From Prevotellaceae bacterium (GTDB taxonomy: Bacteria > Bacteroidota > Bacteroidia > Bacteroidales > Muribaculaceae): 64,000 nucleotides of DNA. Each line of letters opens with the position of its first letter. Within the stretch, counting starts at the first letter, position 1. The translations under genes and the position numbers were made by a program. The notes under the pieces were generated by a model. That model did no database searches, was not told the origin of the DNA, and worked only from the letters and a program-made list of their open reading frames with translations. The stretch lies in the NCBI GenBank assembly GCA_021772015.1, contig JAETNS010000004.1, positions 62,001 through 126,000 on the forward strand. Direction: 5' to 3'. Shown here in pieces: positions 17,514 to 26,046 of the stretch.

Positions 17514-19511
17514 ATGGATAATCAAATTCATTTCACTCCCGAGAGCTTTGCCAAAGACAGACGGCTGATGGAGCTTCTAAGCCAGAATTTCCCGACCGTC
17601 AGCGCAGCTTCCACAGAGATCATCAACCTTGAGGCCATACTCAATCTCCCGAAGGGGACCGAGCATTTCATAGCCGACATTCATGGAGAGCATGAAGCTT
17701 TCGACCATATAGTCAGGAATGCATCGGGGAATATCCGCCGCAAAGTCAACGAGATATACTACAACTCTATGCGCGACGAGGAGATCCGCCGTCTGTGCAC
17801 CCTCATATATTATCCAGAGCGCAAACTTGAGGAGATCAAGGAAACGGAGGAGGAGATGGAGGATTTCTACAACGTCACGTTACACCGTCTGGTGAAGGTC
17901 TGCCGGTCGGTTTCCTCCAAATACACCCGGTCGAAAGTAAGAAAGACCCTCCCCAAGGAATTCGCCTATATAATAGAGGAGCTTCTCCATGAGGAGCATG
18001 ACGACTATGACAAGCAGGCATATTATTCCAGGATCATCGAAACGATCATTTCCACGGGACAGGCAGACTCTTTCATCGTCGCAATCTCAAAAGTAATCCA
18101 GAAGCTTAGCATCGACTGGCTCCATATACTCGGAGATGTCTACGACCGAGGTCCGGGAGCACATATAATAATGGACCGCTTGATGACTTACGAACGGTTC
18201 GACATGCAATGGGGCAACCATGACGCGCTATGGATCGGAGCCGCCGCCGGGAATGAGTGCTGTATCGCCAATGTCCTCCGCATATCCTTGCGCTACGGCA
18301 ACATGGCGACCCTCGAGGATGGTTACGGGATCAACCTTGTCCCCCTGGCCACTTTCGCGATGGAGACATACGCGGATGACGATTGCAAGCAGTTCATGCC
18401 CAAGCTGCCGGAGGATTACGACATCGATGACAAGACGCGGATGCTGATGGCACGCATGCACAAGGCCATCGCCATCATTCAGTTCAAGCTCGAGGCCGCT
18501 CTTATTGACAAGCGGCCTGAATGGGGGATGGAGGAACGCAAACTGCTCCATAAGATGAATCTTCCGCATGCGACAATAGAGCTGAGCGGCACAATCCATC
18601 CGTTGCTCGACAACAACTTCCCGACCATAGACCCGGAAGATCCCTACCGTCTGACTCCCGAAGAGGAAAATCTCGTCGCCAAACTGCGCCATTCGTTCCT
18701 TGTCAGCGACAAATTGCGCCGTCACGTAGACCTGATGTTCTCCCACGGATGCCTGTACACCATAATCAATTCCAACCTGCTTTTCCATGCCTCTGTCCCG
18801 CTTAATCCTGACGGCACTTTGATGGAGGTTGATCTGGAGGGAAAGAAATACAGCGGCCGCGAATTGCTCCACCGTGTCGGAATGACCATGCGCGCCGCGT
18901 TCAACGAAGACACACCGGCTGAGCGCAAGGAATTCGCGACGGATTATTACTGGTATCTCTGGTGTGGTCCCTGCTCACCTCTGTTTGACAAAGCGAAAAT
19001 GACGACATTCGAGCGTTACTTCATCGCCGATAAAGAGACCCACAAAGAGGCCAAAGGGTCGTATTACACACTTCGTGATGATCCAAAGATATGTGACATG
19101 ATACTCGACGCTTTCGGAGTGGAAGGAGAACACCGCCATATAATAAACGGCCATGTCCCTGTGAAAGTCGGCAAAGGGGAATGCCCGGTCCGTGCCGACG
19201 GCCGCCTGCTGGTGATCGACGGAGGTTTCGCCAAAGCCTACCATACAACTACCGGAATCGCCGGATATACCCTTGTATACCATTCACGCGGACTGCAACT
19301 CGTCCAGCATGAGCCATTCACCTCGACAGAAGAGGCAATATCCTCGGCAGCCGACATCCTCGGGACCACACAGATCGTTGAACTCTCAAACCACCGTCAA
19401 CGTGTACGCGACACCGACAAGGGCAATGAACTGCAAGTCCAGATCGACGAATTGTCTCGCTTGCTGTATGCCTACCGTCACGGCATCGTCAAGGAACGGG
19501 CCACACGCTGA
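17514..19511 (+). CDS. fbp: Class III fructose-1,6-bisphosphatase
   Basis: 665 aa, the length of Firmicutes/Bacteroidota class III enzymes, which are unrelated to E. coli Fbp. It dephosphorylates fructose-1,6-bisphosphate in gluconeogenesis in the cytoplasm. Calcineurin-like phosphatase landmarks are visible: HFIADIHGEHEAF (metal-binding Asp/His), DVYDRGPG, MQWGNHDALWIGA, and further down INGHVPVK and LLVIDGGFAKAYH. An in-frame extension upstream to 17349 is rejected because it would run through a terminator and the promoter. The start MDNQIHFTPES matches the usual family beginning. The next gene (tsaC) has its own promoter. Confidence 0.95.
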   Translation: MDNQIHFTPESFAKDRRLMELLSQNFPTVSAASTEIINLEAILNLPKGTEHFIADIHGEHEAFDHIVRNASGNIRRKVNEIYYNSMRDEEIRRLCTLIYYPERKLEEIKETEEEMEDFYNVTLHRLVKVCRSVSSKYTRSKVRKTLPKEFAYIIEELLHEEHDDYDKQAYYSRIIETIISTGQADSFIVAISKVIQKLSIDWLHILGDVYDRGPGAHIIMDRLMTYERFDMQWGNHDALWIGAAAGNECCIANVLRISLRYGNMATLEDGYGINLVPLATFAMETYADDDCKQFMPKLPEDYDIDDKTRMLMARMHKAIAIIQFKLEAALIDKRPEWGMEERKLLHKMNLPHATIELSGTIHPLLDNNFPTIDPEDPYRLTPEEENLVAKLRHSFLVSDKLRRHVDLMFSHGCLYTIINSNLLFHASVPLNPDGTLMEVDLEGKKYSGRELLHRVGMTMRAAFNEDTPAERKEFATDYYWYLWCGPCSPLFDKAKMTTFERYFIADKETHKEAKGSYYTLRDDPKICDMILDAFGVEGEHRHIINGHVPVKVGKGECPVRADGRLLVIDGGFAKAYHTTTGIAGYTLVYHSRGLQLVQHEPFTSTEEAISSAADILGTTQIVELSNHRQRVRDTDKGNELQVQIDELSRLLYAYRHGIVKERATR

Positions 19512-19548
19512 CCGCTATTTCTGATTTTGCAAGTTGCGGAGTATTTGC

Positions 19549-19556
19549 TAACTTTG
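19549..19556 (+). promoter_or_regulatory. -7 box for the tsaC operon
   Basis: TAACTTTG, 40 bases before the chosen tsaC start at 19597. An ATG at 19567 lies only ten bases after the box. Confidence 0.65.
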
Positions 19557-19596
19557 TTTGCTGAAAATGGAAAAACAGAGAAACGACAACAGGAAA

Positions 19597-20184
19597 ATGG
19601 CCTCAGATCTTGATAAGAAAATGCTTGAAGAGATCGACAAGGCTGCATCCATAGTAAAACGGGGGGGCATAATACTTTACCCCACAGACACCGTCTGGGG
19701 GGTAGGATGCGATGCATCAAATCCGGAAGCAGTGAAAAAGGTGTTCGACCTCAAACGCCGCGCCGACCACAAGGCGATGATCGTCCTGGTCGGCTCTGTG
19801 GATGATATCTACAGTTACGTTGAGACTGTGCCTGAAATAGCCCGCGATCTTATCGAGTTTTCCGAACGCCCGCTTACGATCGTCTATGACCACGGAACAC
19901 GCCTTGCCCCGGCTCTCCTTGGCGAAGACGGCAGCGTCGGAATACGTGTCACACGTGAGGCTTTTTCCGCCGGACTCTGCCGCAGACTGCATCGGCCGCT
20001 CGTCTCCACTTCGGCCAATGTATCAGGAGAACCGACCCCCGCGTTTTTCCCGGAGATCTCCGAAACGATCCTTTCCGGAGTGGATTATGTCGTGGATTAC
20101 CGCCGCGATGATCTCCGGCGCAATAGCCCGTCGACTGTCATGCGCCTTTCTGCCGGCGGGGAGTTCAAGATATTAAGACCCTGA
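19597..20184 (+). CDS. tsaC: Threonylcarbamoyl-AMP synthase (YrdC/Sua5 family)
   Basis: 195 aa, a single YrdC domain without the Sua5 C-terminal extension. It makes threonylcarbamoyl-AMP from threonine, bicarbonate and ATP, the first step of tRNA t6A37 modification. Landmarks are GGIILYPTDTVWGVGCDA, KRRADHKAMIVLV, and RPLVSTSANVSGEPTP. Other in-frame starts exist at 19567 and 19558 (TTG); 19597 is preferred because the earlier ones fall on or next to the transcription start and the resulting length fits relatives. Four bases separate it from the sugar transferase gene, so they share a transcript. tcdA, which acts later on t6A, lies 4 kb away. Confidence 0.92.
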   Translation: MASDLDKKMLEEIDKAASIVKRGGIILYPTDTVWGVGCDASNPEAVKKVFDLKRRADHKAMIVLVGSVDDIYSYVETVPEIARDLIEFSERPLTIVYDHGTRLAPALLGEDGSVGIRVTREAFSAGLCRRLHRPLVSTSANVSGEPTPAFFPEISETILSGVDYVVDYRRDDLRRNSPSTVMRLSAGGEFKILRP

Positions 20185-20188
20185 ACTG

Positions 20189-21622
20189 ATGAACACAGAG
20201 AAATGCCAACGTTTGCGTTATGTCGTCGGAGACTATCTGGCGACATCCTTGGCATGGTACCTGTTCAACATCATCCGCTACATCCAGATAATCTCCCCTA
20301 AAGAGATCGGCTACCCATCTTTCGGAGCCTACTACTCGGCTGGGCCCGTCATCCTGGGACAGATATTCTTTCCCCTGATGATGATGGGACTTTACTATCT
20401 TTCCGGATATTACAACCGCCCCCTTTTCAGGTCACGACTCGACGAACTGCTGACGACTGTATCCACGGCCATCATCGGTTCGGTGATTATTTTTTTCCTC
20501 GCGCTGGTCAACGACCCGATCCCCGACAGAGCCAGCAATATCGAACTGCTCTGCATATTGTTCTCTCTCCTGTTTGGAGTAGTATATATCGTCAGGCTGA
20601 CCATCACACGATATGGGTTAAGAAAGATAAACCAGGGATCACTCGTACGTCCTATGGCCGTAGTGGGCATAAGCCCCGATGCAAAGAGCTTGCGCCACAG
20701 AATCGAGTCGACCCCGGGACGCGGCCTCAAGATCGTGGCATATGTCGACCCAAGTGAAGAAGATCCTAAATTCAAAGATTCTTTCGACGGATTGCCTGTC
20801 CTTTCCCTTGAAAAACTTTCTGAGGCAAAAAACAATCTCGGTCTGACTGCATTGATCATTCCCGAAGGCACATCGGCAGGAAAGACCGCAGATTTCTCAA
20901 CAGTGCTCAACCGGTTGTTCCCGCTCGACATTCCGATTCTGGTGTCTCCCACATCGCTCCAGCTCGTCAGCCGGTTACATAAACTCGGCGATATCGCGGG
21001 TGAACCACTTATCGATATATGTTCGGCGCGAATGGCAGACTCGACCCGAAATCTAAAACGAGCCGGAGACATCGCCGTATCGTTACTCGCGTTAGTAATT
21101 CTCTCCCCGGTATTCCTGATATTGGCGACCCTGATCAGACGGGATTCAAAAGGCCCGGTGTTTTACACACAAGAACGGATAGGTTATCACAAGAAACCCT
21201 TCAAAATAATAAAATTCCGGACAATGGTCGCCGATGCCGAGCCATCAGGGCCACGGCTCGCCTCTGACGGTGACAGTCGTATAACCCATCTGGGCCGTCT
21301 GTTGAGAAAATACCGTCTGGACGAGCTGCCACAATTCATAAATGTGCTCCGAGGCGAGATGTCTCTGGTCGGCCCGCGTCCCGAACGCGAGTTTTTCATA
21401 CGCCAGATCCTGAAAAAAGCCCCCTATTATTCTCTCCTCCACCAAGTAAGGCCCGGCATCACATCATGGGGCATGGTCAAACACGGCTACGCTTCCACCA
21501 TCGATGAAATGGTCGAGCGATCACGTTTCGATCTGATATATCTGGAGAATATCTCCCTGATGGTTGACCTCAAGATCCTCCTCCACACGGTCAACACTGT
21601 AATAAAAGGCCGGGGTGTCTGA
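20189..21622 (+). CDS. Polyprenyl-phosphate sugar-1-phosphate transferase
   Basis: 477 aa. N-terminal half with about five membrane helices and a CoA-binding-like Rossmann segment (RPMAVVGISPDAKSL), then a C-terminal bacterial sugar transferase domain: KRAGDIAVSLLALVILSP, YTQERIGYHKKPFKIIKFRTM, KYRLDELPQFINVLRGEMS and LVGPRPE. Relatives (WcaJ, WbaP) attach a hexose-1-phosphate to undecaprenyl phosphate and so start capsule, exopolysaccharide or glycoprotein glycan repeats at the inner membrane. No glycosyltransferase cluster surrounds it here, so it is an orphan initiator for glycans encoded elsewhere (inference). Likely translated with tsaC. Confidence 0.93.
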   Translation: MNTEKCQRLRYVVGDYLATSLAWYLFNIIRYIQIISPKEIGYPSFGAYYSAGPVILGQIFFPLMMMGLYYLSGYYNRPLFRSRLDELLTTVSTAIIGSVIIFFLALVNDPIPDRASNIELLCILFSLLFGVVYIVRLTITRYGLRKINQGSLVRPMAVVGISPDAKSLRHRIESTPGRGLKIVAYVDPSEEDPKFKDSFDGLPVLSLEKLSEAKNNLGLTALIIPEGTSAGKTADFSTVLNRLFPLDIPILVSPTSLQLVSRLHKLGDIAGEPLIDICSARMADSTRNLKRAGDIAVSLLALVILSPVFLILATLIRRDSKGPVFYTQERIGYHKKPFKIIKFRTMVADAEPSGPRLASDGDSRITHLGRLLRKYRLDELPQFINVLRGEMSLVGPRPEREFFIRQILKKAPYYSLLHQVRPGITSWGMVKHGYASTIDEMVERSRFDLIYLENISLMVDLKILLHTVNTVIKGRGV

Positions 21623-21640
21623 ACCCACTCATCTGAATTT

Positions 21641-23458
21641 ATGCGAGATCCATACTTACCCAACCGACTGCGCAAACCAGTCCATGACCTGTGGCTGAAA
21701 ATCCTCATAATGCGGGAGAAGTACATCAAGGAAAAGACCCTTGTCATTCTGCTTTCGCTGGTAATCGGGATATTGGCCGGGATCGCGGCGATGACACTAA
21801 AATGGCTGATCCATTTCATATCCGGATCTCTGACAGTGTTTGTCAATGTCGACGAGGGGAACTACCTGTACATCATCTATCCATGTATCGGCATCCTGCT
21901 CGCGTGCTGGTATGTCAGATACGTGGTGAAAGACAACATATCCCACGGTGTGACCCGTGTCCTCTACTCCATTTCCCAAAACAAGAGCCGCCTGAAACCC
22001 CACAACATGTACACCTCCGTGGTAGCCTCCTCAATCACAATCGGCTTCGGCGGATCTGTCGGGGCTGAGGGACCGATCGTCTACACCGGCGCGGCCATCG
22101 GCTCAAACCTTGGCCAGGCGTTCCGTCTCTCCCCGCGAGTGCTGATGATCCTTGTCGGCTGCGGGGCCGCGGCAGGGATCGCGGGGATATTCAAGGCACC
22201 GATAGCCGGCATGTTGTTCACCCTTGAAGTATTGATGCTCGACCTGACGACAGTTACGGTCATGCCGTTGCTGATCGCGTCGATCACAGCCGCGTCGGTG
22301 GCATATATATTCACAGGTTACGACCTTGAATTCTTCTTCGTACAGAGCGAACCGTTCATAATGGAACGACTCCCCTTCTTCATCGCCCTTGGCATCTTCT
22401 GCGGACTGGTATCGTTATATTTCACACGGGTGATGAACATGATGGAGAACTTTTTCAAGAAATATCTCCTCAAACAATGGCAACGCACTGTTGTGGGAGG
22501 AGCTATCCTCGCATCACTCGTCTTCCTTTTCCCGCCACTCTACGGCGAAGGCTACGGATCGATCAACTCATTGCTCAATGGAGATCCCGGATCGATTGTC
22601 GACGGATCTATCTTCTATGGCGATCGAGGTGATGTCTGGTTTATCATCGTATACATCGGCCTTATAATCGCCCTCAAAGGGTTTGCGACTTCGGCCACCA
22701 ATGGCGGCGGCGGGGTCGGCGGTACATTCGCCCCGTCGCTGTATGTAGGCTGCATGACAGGATTTTTCTTCGCTTTCCTTTTGAACCACCTCGGTTTCGG
22801 CATGGAACTCTCCGTGAAGAACTTCGCCCTTATGGGTATGGCCGGAGTGATGTCGGGGGTCATGCATGCTCCCCTGATGGGTATTTTCCTTACCGCCGAG
22901 ATGACAGGCGGATACGAGCTGTTCCTCCCATTGCTGGTTGTCTCCACGCTATCTTACGGCACAATCAAGATCTTCGAGCCTTACTCGATATACACGATGC
23001 GTCTTGCGCGGCGCGGCGAACTGCTGACCCACCACAAAGACAAGGCGGTCTTGACTCTGATGAAGATGAATTCCGTGATCGAGACCGACTTCCTATCTGT
23101 CTCACCTGACATGAATCTCCGTCAGATGGTCGACACGATATCGAAGTCAAACCGAAACCTTTTCCCGGTAATAGATCAGGAAAAGCATCTCATAGGGGTA
23201 GTGCTACTCGACGATATACGCAACATCATGTTCCGTCCGGATCTTTACAAACGCCTGCATGTCAGCCGCTTCATGACTTCCGCCACCACCAAACTGCGGA
23301 CAACCGACTCTATGGAACGGGTTATGAAAACATTCGATGACACCGGAGCCTGGAACCTCCCGGTCGTAGATGAAGATGGCCATTATGTCGGTTTCGTTTC
23401 CAAATCCAAGATCTTCAACTCATACCGCCGCGTACTGCGCCATTACTCCGAGGACTGA
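21641..23458 (+). CDS. ClC-type chloride channel/transporter with CBS domains
   Basis: 605 aa. About ten membrane helices, then a cytosolic tail with two CBS domains (from about residue 470: VIETDFLSVSPDMNLRQMV, FVPVIDQ-like NLFPVIDQEKHLIGVV, and RFMTSATTKLRTTDSM). The ClC filter is visible as GSVGAEGPIV with gating Glu143, and GIFKAPIAGMLFTLEVL. At the position of the internal 'proton glutamate' of E. coli ClcA, the sequence has Glu196-Val197 where ClcA has Glu-Glu, so proton coupling may differ (inference from a hand alignment). It moves chloride or another anion across the inner membrane. It is 18 bp downstream of the sugar transferase gene, probably the last gene of the tsaC unit. Confidence 0.93.
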   Translation: MRDPYLPNRLRKPVHDLWLKILIMREKYIKEKTLVILLSLVIGILAGIAAMTLKWLIHFISGSLTVFVNVDEGNYLYIIYPCIGILLACWYVRYVVKDNISHGVTRVLYSISQNKSRLKPHNMYTSVVASSITIGFGGSVGAEGPIVYTGAAIGSNLGQAFRLSPRVLMILVGCGAAAGIAGIFKAPIAGMLFTLEVLMLDLTTVTVMPLLIASITAASVAYIFTGYDLEFFFVQSEPFIMERLPFFIALGIFCGLVSLYFTRVMNMMENFFKKYLLKQWQRTVVGGAILASLVFLFPPLYGEGYGSINSLLNGDPGSIVDGSIFYGDRGDVWFIIVYIGLIIALKGFATSATNGGGGVGGTFAPSLYVGCMTGFFFAFLLNHLGFGMELSVKNFALMGMAGVMSGVMHAPLMGIFLTAEMTGGYELFLPLLVVSTLSYGTIKIFEPYSIYTMRLARRGELLTHHKDKAVLTLMKMNSVIETDFLSVSPDMNLRQMVDTISKSNRNLFPVIDQEKHLIGVVLLDDIRNIMFRPDLYKRLHVSRFMTSATTKLRTTDSMERVMKTFDDTGAWNLPVVDEDGHYVGFVSKSKIFNSYRRVLRHYSED

Positions 23459-23629
23459 TAAATCTGTATTTCAGAATTCACACTTTCTCATCAGCGTATA
23501 TTCCGGACCAATTTCCCATAGAGAATATACGCTCACATCATATTCATGAGCGCTGGCAGAAACTATAAAATCTGCTGCCTCCTGAAATACAACTCCATAA
23601 GCAATGTATATCCGGCCCAATTTGGCAAT
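23459..23629. other. Gap after the ClC gene with repeats and a gene-like remnant
   Basis: An inverted repeat AGCGTATATT (23493-23502) / AATATACGCT (23524-23533) lies downstream of the ClC stop. A diverged direct repeat GTATAT(T)CCGGxCCAATTT occurs at 23496-23514 and 23606-23623. On the minus strand a frame without ATG reads about 45 codons to a stop near 23473 (contains EYDVSVYSLWEIGPEYTLM). No recognisable gene. Confidence 0.4.
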
Positions 23630-23855
23630 AAAAAAACCTGAAGTGCCCTCACGGGAACATCAGGATTAAAGCCAAAAGGCAAGATTTGTGATTCTAAAAG
23701 AGTTGTCTAAGCAACTTAAGTGTAGAGATTATATCTTACTTACATTCATCTCATCCCAAGCTTAGTCAGCAGGCGGAACCTCTCGGCGGCGATTTCCTGA
23801 CCTAAAGACAACCGACCTATGTCAAAATTGTCTTAATAAGCCTTGGATGCTTTTC
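23630..23855 (-). ncRNA. Putative structured non-coding RNA of about 225 nt
   Basis: A complete minus-strand transcription unit without a protein frame. The promoter TTTG-N19-TACCTTTG is ideal, and the unit ends in a terminator hairpin with seven U. In between are local hairpins: AAGC/GCTT near the 5' end, AAGACAA/TTGTCTT, a GC-rich arm closed by GTCAG/CTGAC (around 23762-23799), and AAGTTG/CAACTT. I compared it with tmRNA, RNase P, SRP and 6S RNA by memory and could not identify it. It could be a trans-acting sRNA or a divergent housekeeping RNA. Confidence 0.6.
23637..23664 (-). terminator. Terminator of the putative ncRNA
   Basis: On the minus strand, CCTGA/TCAGG, GT/AC and CCC-GTGA-GGG stack into one hairpin, followed by seven T (23636-23630). 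Confidence 0.8.
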
Positions 23856-23860
23856 GGAAG

Positions 23861-23891
23861 CAAAGGTACAAACAATTTTTGATTCTCCAAA
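23861..23891 (-). promoter_or_regulatory. Promoter of the putative ncRNA
   Basis: Minus strand: -33 TTTG (23888-23891), 19-base spacer, -7 TACCTTTG (23861-23868). This is a full match to the Bacteroidota vegetative promoter. Confidence 0.8.
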
Positions 23892-23989
23892 ACTTTTTGC
23901 GGAAATTTTTCTTTATTTCTGCCCAAAAACATATTTTAACGTTTATATCGCCGCTCAATAGCTTACTACAATTCTTCTAATGAAACTAT

Positions 23990-24784
23990 TCACTGAACAT
24001 TACAGGTTTTCGATAGCCCGATCATTGTTTCACGATTGACCAGATTTTCGATAACAAGTCCGGCGAGAGTCATACCGAAAATAGCAGTGATGTGGCAGAG
24101 GGAGCCGTTGACCGCGACTTTATTGAAAGATCTTGCCGGATCATTGTCTGCCGCGACCCCTTTGTTTGACAGCAGTTCGGGAGAGTAGACACAACGGAAT
24201 TTCCTACGGGGGAACTCGCCGGATTTCCTGAACCTGCGCCGCAAAGCCGCCGCGAGCGGGCAACCCTCGACTTTCCAGAATTCCGCCACGGATATTTTGG
24301 TCGGGTCAAGTTTCAACGCCGCCCCCATCGAGGAGAAAAAGACAGGGTTCCCGGCAGCAGTCGCATTGCGGATCAACAATGCTTTTGCCGAGAGTGAATC
24401 AATCGCGTCTATGATGAAATCGTATTCCTCCAGATCAAAACAGTCTGCCGTATCGGCGTTATATTCCATCTCAAATGCCTTGACATCGATATGCGGAGCG
24501 ACAGAGAGAAGCAGATCTCTCATCGCGTCTACTTTTACTTTGCCAATGGTATCTCTGTCAGCTTCAGCCTGACGGTTGATGTTAGTAGGAGAAACGCGGT
24601 CAGCATCGACAATGGTCATGTGCCCGACCCCGCTACGGGCCAACGCCTCTGCAGTCCAGCTGCCGACACCGCCGACACCGAATATTATCACTCGCGTATC
24701 GGCAAGAACCGACATGACATCCCGGCCAAGAAGGCGTTCAGACCTGTTGAAAACCAACGATGATTCAAATTCATTCATAATCAA
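23990..24784 (-). CDS. tcdA: tRNA threonylcarbamoyladenosine dehydratase
   Basis: 264 aa (or 262 from the second ATG). ThiF/E1-like adenylating enzyme that closes t6A37 in tRNA to the cyclic form ct6A using ATP. Residues 31-43 carry the nucleotide-binding RVIIFGVGGVGSW, followed by the conserved ALARSGVGHMTIVDADRVSPTNINRQ and DFIIDAIDSLSAK. The SSMGAALKLDPTKI segment and a GCPLAAALRRR segment with the cysteine are typical of the TcdA/CsdL branch rather than MoeB or ThiF. Single gene with its own promoter, divergent from carA. Confidence 0.93.
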   Translation of the reverse strand: MIMNEFESSLVFNRSERLLGRDVMSVLADTRVIIFGVGGVGSWTAEALARSGVGHMTIVDADRVSPTNINRQAEADRDTIGKVKVDAMRDLLLSVAPHIDVKAFEMEYNADTADCFDLEEYDFIIDAIDSLSAKALLIRNATAAGNPVFFSSMGAALKLDPTKISVAEFWKVEGCPLAAALRRRFRKSGEFPRRKFRCVYSPELLSNKGVAADNDPARSFNKVAVNGSLCHITAIFGMTLAGLVIENLVNRETMIGLSKTCNVQ

Positions 24785-24846
24785 CTGCAGAAGTTTCCAT
24801 CAAACGCAGACCCTTTTTCGGGATGCGCAGCCTGCTACGGCCCTGA

Positions 24847-24854
24847 CAAAGTTA
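24847..24854 (-). promoter_or_regulatory. -7 box for tcdA
   Basis: TAACTTTG on the minus strand, leader of about 55 bases. Confidence 0.6.
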
Positions 24855-24899
24855 CGAAAAGTTTTCCATCCCATTGGGAGGGATGTCAGGAAAAATTAG

Positions 24900-24907
24900 T
24901 AACTTTG
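24900..24907 (+). promoter_or_regulatory. -7 box for carAB
   Basis: TAACTTTG. The in-frame TTG at 24905 overlaps this box and cannot be the translation start; the ATG at 24944 leaves a leader of about 30 bases. Confidence 0.7.
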
Positions 24908-24943
24908 CAAACGGTTTTCAACACATTATCGACTTACCGACTT

Positions 24944-26014
24944 ATGCGCAGTCCACGCAAAGCATATCTGCTTCTTGAAGACGGAACCCTTTTCGAGGGT
25001 AAGTCTTTCGGTCATGAAGCTCCCGCAGCAGGGGAAGTGGTGTTCAACACCGCCATGACCGGCTATCCAGAAAGTCTGACCGACCCCTCATATGAGGGGC
25101 AAATTCTCGTCACCACTTATCCTATTTTAGGTAATTACGGCGTCCCCCCCGAAAGGGAGAAGGACGCCGTCAGTGAATTTCTCGAAAGCTCGAAAATCCA
25201 TTGCCGAGGCATCATCGCCCAGGATTACAGCTGGGAGCCCAGCCATTGGCTTTCGACACGTTCGCTTGACCAATGGCTCCGCGACGAAAAGATCCCCGGC
25301 ATATACGGCATCGACACCCGCGCATTGACAAAGCACCTGCGCGAGAAAGGATCAATGCTCGGAAAGATTTATTTCGAGCGTCCCGACGAGGTGGAATTCT
25401 CCGACCCGAATGTAGAAAACCTGATTGCCAAAGTCAGCTGCAAAGAGGTCGAGATTCATGGCCAAGGAGAGAAAACCGTGGTGCTCGTCGATTGCGGCAC
25501 AAAATACAACATCATCCGTTGCCTGACCAGACGTGGAGTGAAAGTGATCCTCGTTCCATGGAACTATGATTTCAACACCATACCATACAACGGCCTGTTC
25601 ATATCGAATGGTCCCGGCAACCCCGATTTCGCGGAAGAGACAGTGGCCAACATACGCAAAGCGATGACCATCGGCAAACCGATATGCGGCATCTGTATGG
25701 GAAACCAACTCCTAGCAAAAGCCGCCGGGGCCAAGACATACAAGCTAAAGTACGGCCACAGAAGCCATAACCAGCCGGTACGCCTCGAAGGGACAAACAC
25801 CTGCTATGTGACATCCCAGAATCATGGCTACGCTGTCGACCAATCCACATTGCCCGATGAATGGGAACCGATGTTCACCAACATGAACGATGGCACCAAC
25901 GAAGGTATCCGTCATAAGGAAAAACCGTTCTTCTCGGCTCAGTTCCATCCGGAGGCCTCTTCCGGACCGCGCGACACGGAGTTCATCTTCGACAAGTTCA
26001 TCGAAATGCTCTGA
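24944..26014 (+). CDS. carA: Carbamoyl-phosphate synthase small subunit
   Basis: 356 aa from MRSPRKAYLLLEDG. The subunit hydrolyses glutamine and channels ammonia to CarB for carbamoyl phosphate, the precursor of pyrimidines and arginine. The N-terminal CPSase domain (EGKSFGHEAPAAGEVVFNTAM, GYPESLTDPSYEGQI) is followed by a class I amidotransferase domain with GPGNPDF, the catalytic cysteine in CGICMGNQL, and the His-Glu pair in QFHPEAS. carB follows after 32 bp, making a carAB operon. The upstream region holds no obvious pyrimidine or arginine operator that I can name. Confidence 0.96.
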   Translation: MRSPRKAYLLLEDGTLFEGKSFGHEAPAAGEVVFNTAMTGYPESLTDPSYEGQILVTTYPILGNYGVPPEREKDAVSEFLESSKIHCRGIIAQDYSWEPSHWLSTRSLDQWLRDEKIPGIYGIDTRALTKHLREKGSMLGKIYFERPDEVEFSDPNVENLIAKVSCKEVEIHGQGEKTVVLVDCGTKYNIIRCLTRRGVKVILVPWNYDFNTIPYNGLFISNGPGNPDFAEETVANIRKAMTIGKPICGICMGNQLLAKAAGAKTYKLKYGHRSHNQPVRLEGTNTCYVTSQNHGYAVDQSTLPDEWEPMFTNMNDGTNEGIRHKEKPFFSAQFHPEASSGPRDTEFIFDKFIEML

Positions 26015-26046
26015 AAACAATCCCGTCCCACATCACACCCAAACCA

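Noticed and set aside
23630-23855. tmRNA, RNase P RNA, SRP RNA or 6S RNA
   Set aside because: The conserved sequence blocks I know for the first three are absent, and the ends do not pair as in 6S RNA; kept as unidentified ncRNA.
24905-24943. TTG start for carA
   Set aside because: It overlaps the -7 box, so it lies upstream of the likely transcription start.
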